Assembly: GCA_023231475.1 (NCBI GenBank)
Contig: JALJEE010002490.1
Span: 1 to 42,432 of the forward strand
DNA from: Seison nebaliae
Lineage: Eukaryota > Rotifera > Pararotatoria > Seisonacea > Seisonidae
DNA: 42,432 bases
Reading direction: 5' to 3'
Each line of letters begins with the position of its first letter. Position 1 is the stretch's first letter. Positions 40,161 through 42,432 of this stretch are shown in pieces. The position numbers and the translations under genes are program-made. The notes under the pieces were generated by a model, which worked only from the letters and a program-made list of their open reading frames with translations, did not search any database and was not told where the DNA came from.

Positions 40161-41327
40161 TTATTTTAATTTTAGTAGTTTAATTAAATAAAATGATTTG
40201 TACGCAGCTAATGTGGATGCGGCTAAACCACTTTCGTGTGCTTCACAATTATGTTCCATATCGAATAAAGTATTCCGACGTCGGCGACTCAAATAACTAT
40301 TGTAACATCCAAATTCATTCTGCCAAGATATAATCAAATTGAATCGTTCAACGGTGAAAGCGTTGATTACTCCATTTATTCCGGATAATGTTACTAGAAT
40401 TATATGAAGAAAATGAAAATGTTAATTGAAATTTTTTGAAAATTAAAAATAAACATTCTTCCAGAAAAATATCATGATAGCCATCAGCAACTGTTCCGTT
40501 TTCATTTAGACGATTCAAATCCTTCAGAAAGCCATGTCCAGCTTTTTCCATTTTTTCTTTTAAATATTCTTCTGTAAATTCTTCTTTCGAACAATTCGAT
40601 CGTTGCATGAATAGGAAATAGAGGAAGGAATGAGTGAGAATGTAATTCTCTTGAGATAATCCTTTATTCATATAATCTAAACATTTCTCCAATTCTTCAC
40701 ATCTAATTCAAATAAGATTAGAAACATGGAAATCTTTTTTAAAATCTTTTCGAGGAACTTTCCACGAATGTCTTGAAAACATAAATCGCCAAACTGCTCA
40801 TCATATTCGAATCCTTCATTTAAGTCATTCGCTAATTTTTCATCCGTATCATAAGTTCGAAATGGTAAAATATTCTTCTCGAAATTCTGGTTGTCCTTCA
40901 ACACATAAGAGAATTGATGGAAATAATGAGTATCATCTTTCATTTCTGTTACTTTTCCCATTATATTGTGAATTCGTTCAATTTGTATTAATTGATTCGT
41001 TAAGATTTCTTTCTGTAAGAAATCTCGATAATCATCATCCAAATTATTCACCTCATTCTTCATTATACGATCTGTCAATAATTCGCTGGATAGGAGAAGA
41101 AAATCTCGAGCCACCTTAAATCCGAATGTGCCATCGAGATTTAACGTCTCAATCGAATGTTCATAATGGTCAATAAGTTTATTTAGACTTTTGTCACTTC
41201 GTTCGATAATCGACAGAATTACCGTTTTATTATAATTGGTCCGTTTATTTATTAAACGAACTGGTAAAAATTGGGAAGTGAATGTTAACAAACAGAACAG
41301 ACTGGTAATTGAAAGAATATTTCTCAT
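40161..41327 (-). CDS. C16orf89-like (UPF0764) secreted protein
   Basis: A 349-residue protein from three exons: 41327-40759, 40702-40455 and 40393-40161. Introns are 56 and 61 nt and begin GTT. Met at 41327 starts a clear signal peptide (NILSITSLFCLLTF); an upstream in-frame ATG at 41390 would bury it. The early part has LNLDGTFGFKVA, as in the family. After the first intron come CEELEKCLDYMNKG and YILTHSFLYFLF, matching the family's THQxLYF block with a following Cys. The end is FLEELTLSGINGVINAFTVERFNLIISWQNEFGCY, matching the conserved SWQ...GC motif. C16orf89 is a conserved secreted protein; its biochemical role is unknown. Homologs occur across several animal phyla. Confidence 0.82.
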
Positions 41328-42303
41328 CACATCAACATTAATGGAATTCTTTTTGAAAGAGAGATGATTCAATAAACGATCAGTGAACAAAAGTTACAAT
41401 AAAGAACATTAAAGTAGAAAAATTACCTAAATTTAAGTATTGTGACGTAATTGTTCGATCATCAAACTGGTTCTTTCTTCCATCATTATTTTTTCTTTTC
41501 ATGTACGTATAACCAACATCAATAACATATTAACTCGCTGAATAAAAAATTCGAAAAATATTTGTCCAACCTTCATTTATGGAACTATTCAATATCTTCA
41601 TTGTTTTATTGTCGCAGTTGAATAAAAATTATGAAAGGATGACTCTTCATTCAACCAAAAAAGTATTTCTGAAACTTATTCTCACATATTAAAATTCTAT
41701 CAACTATAGTTGAAAAGAGAAAAAATTTGGGGATTCGATAATTGGAATGATAATTAAAATAAGAAATATTATTAATCCTGTCAGGTTTATTCTCAACATG
41801 TTATACATTACGATTAAAACATTGTAATGAAGAATCATGTTAGTGTGAAATTAGTTGAAGAGAAACAGAAATTATCCTTTTTTAGAACATCTTATCGGCA
41901 GTCTAGGAATATGGTTACCTACAATTTTAAAAATTAAAAGTTCTTGATCAAAAAAGTTAAATCAGATTTTAGCAAAGTTTCTAATGTTTAGAAATAGTTC
42001 TAATAATTTATCTTCAATTCGGATGATTGTTCATTTACGATTCCTTCATATGGGAAATAATTAATTTTTTATCGAACTTTTAGTTTATTTTAATACCTAA
42101 TTCACAGACAAAGTTAGTATTCTGGATGTAGAGAATAAAAACACATTAATTTTAATTAGGGAAATCAAATATAATGAAGTAAGAATTATTATAATTAAAA
42201 ATAATTGAAATTACATATAATGTGAATACTTAAATCGACTTACGAACTAGTCAAATTAAGTAAAATGTTAAATGATATATTAATCTGTAACCGAGAATCT
42301 AGG

Positions 42304-42356
42304 AAAAAAAGGCGCCCAGCTTGATTTTTTTAGAAAAACGGAAAAAAGGGCGCCTG
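42304..42356. repeat. Inverted repeat AGGCGCCC ... GGGCGCCT
   Basis: Two 8-nt arms, AGGCGCCC (about 42309-42316) and GGGCGCCT (about 42348-42355), are exact reverse complements with about 31 nt between. Each also sits after an A run (GGAAAAAA), so the two can also be read as a direct repeat of about 16 nt. The GC-rich arms stand out sharply from the AT-rich surroundings. It may be the edge of a tandem array running past the window. Confidence 0.7.
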
Positions 42357-42363
42357 TTTTGTA

Positions 42364-42376
42364 CTACAACTGTCCG
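42364..42376 (+). repeat. Single copy of the dispersed core (CTACAACTGTCCG)
   Basis: It differs from GTAGAACTGTCC of the left cluster at two positions and is followed by AAAGTAGAT. It lies 8 nt past the GGCGCC inverted repeat. On its own it is weak; it matters only with the two clusters. Confidence 0.5.
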
Positions 42377-42432
42377 TTTAAAGTAGATATTTAATAAGAA
42401 GTATACGTATTTATGCTTAATATCAGAATAGA

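Larger units (their letters stand above)
41328..42432. other. Intergenic end of window, no gene seen
   Basis: AT-rich, with no supported exon. It holds the promoter of the C16orf89-like gene and, at 42303-42376, the inverted repeat and the single copy of the dispersed core motif, listed separately. Confidence 0.5.

Overview
The window is AT-rich nuclear DNA from a compact animal genome. It carries animal-specific genes (collagen IV with a complete NC1 domain, a salt-inducible kinase with a UBA-like segment, a cyclic-nucleotide-gated channel subunit, an ADAR-family protein). Introns are tiny (38-88 nt, most 44-58) and genes sit close together on both strands. An ecdysozoan fits best, but I cannot decide between a nematode and a small arthropod such as a mite.

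Layout. 0.76-3.16 kb (+): ADAR-family protein that has lost its catalytic residues. 3.57-3.81 kb: degenerate ~31-bp tandem repeats. 4.02-4.71 kb (+): NDUFS5, then a 41-residue Cys protein. 4.82-8.25 kb (-): mitochondrial WARS2 and an SLC16 transporter. 9.90-13.27 kb (+): phosphorylase kinase gamma and glucocerebrosidase. 13.40-18.04 kb (-): FARS2, TACO1 and TFIP11 in a tight same-strand run, with 34 nt between TACO1 and FARS2. 18.83-24.85 kb (-): a 16-exon alpha-2-type collagen IV. 27.18-30.52 kb (-): SIK-like kinase with long Asn and Gln runs. 33.45-34.65 kb (-): DNA primase small subunit. 34.93-35.89 kb: a GC-rich island and a 5'-truncated LINE reverse-transcriptase fragment. 36.16-36.47 kb (-): possible small secreted Cys protein. 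36.87-39.03 kb (-): CNG channel subunit. 39.89-40.06 kb: a second cluster of the ~31-bp repeat, inverted. 40.16-41.33 kb (-): C16orf89-like secreted protein. 42.30-42.38 kb: a GGCGCC-bearing inverted repeat beside one more copy of the dispersed motif.

Most genes are unrelated housekeeping genes. The exception is a mitochondrial theme: NDUFS5, WARS2, FARS2 and TACO1.

The strongest unusual signal is in the splice sites. I rebuilt 41 introns from protein homology and reading-frame phase. 39 begin GTT, 2 begin GTC, and none begins GTA or GTG, whereas animals normally use GTRAGT. AAG acceptors are also common. The second strongest signal is the dispersed AGTAGAACTGTCC minisatellite. All coordinates and splice joins were worked out by eye.
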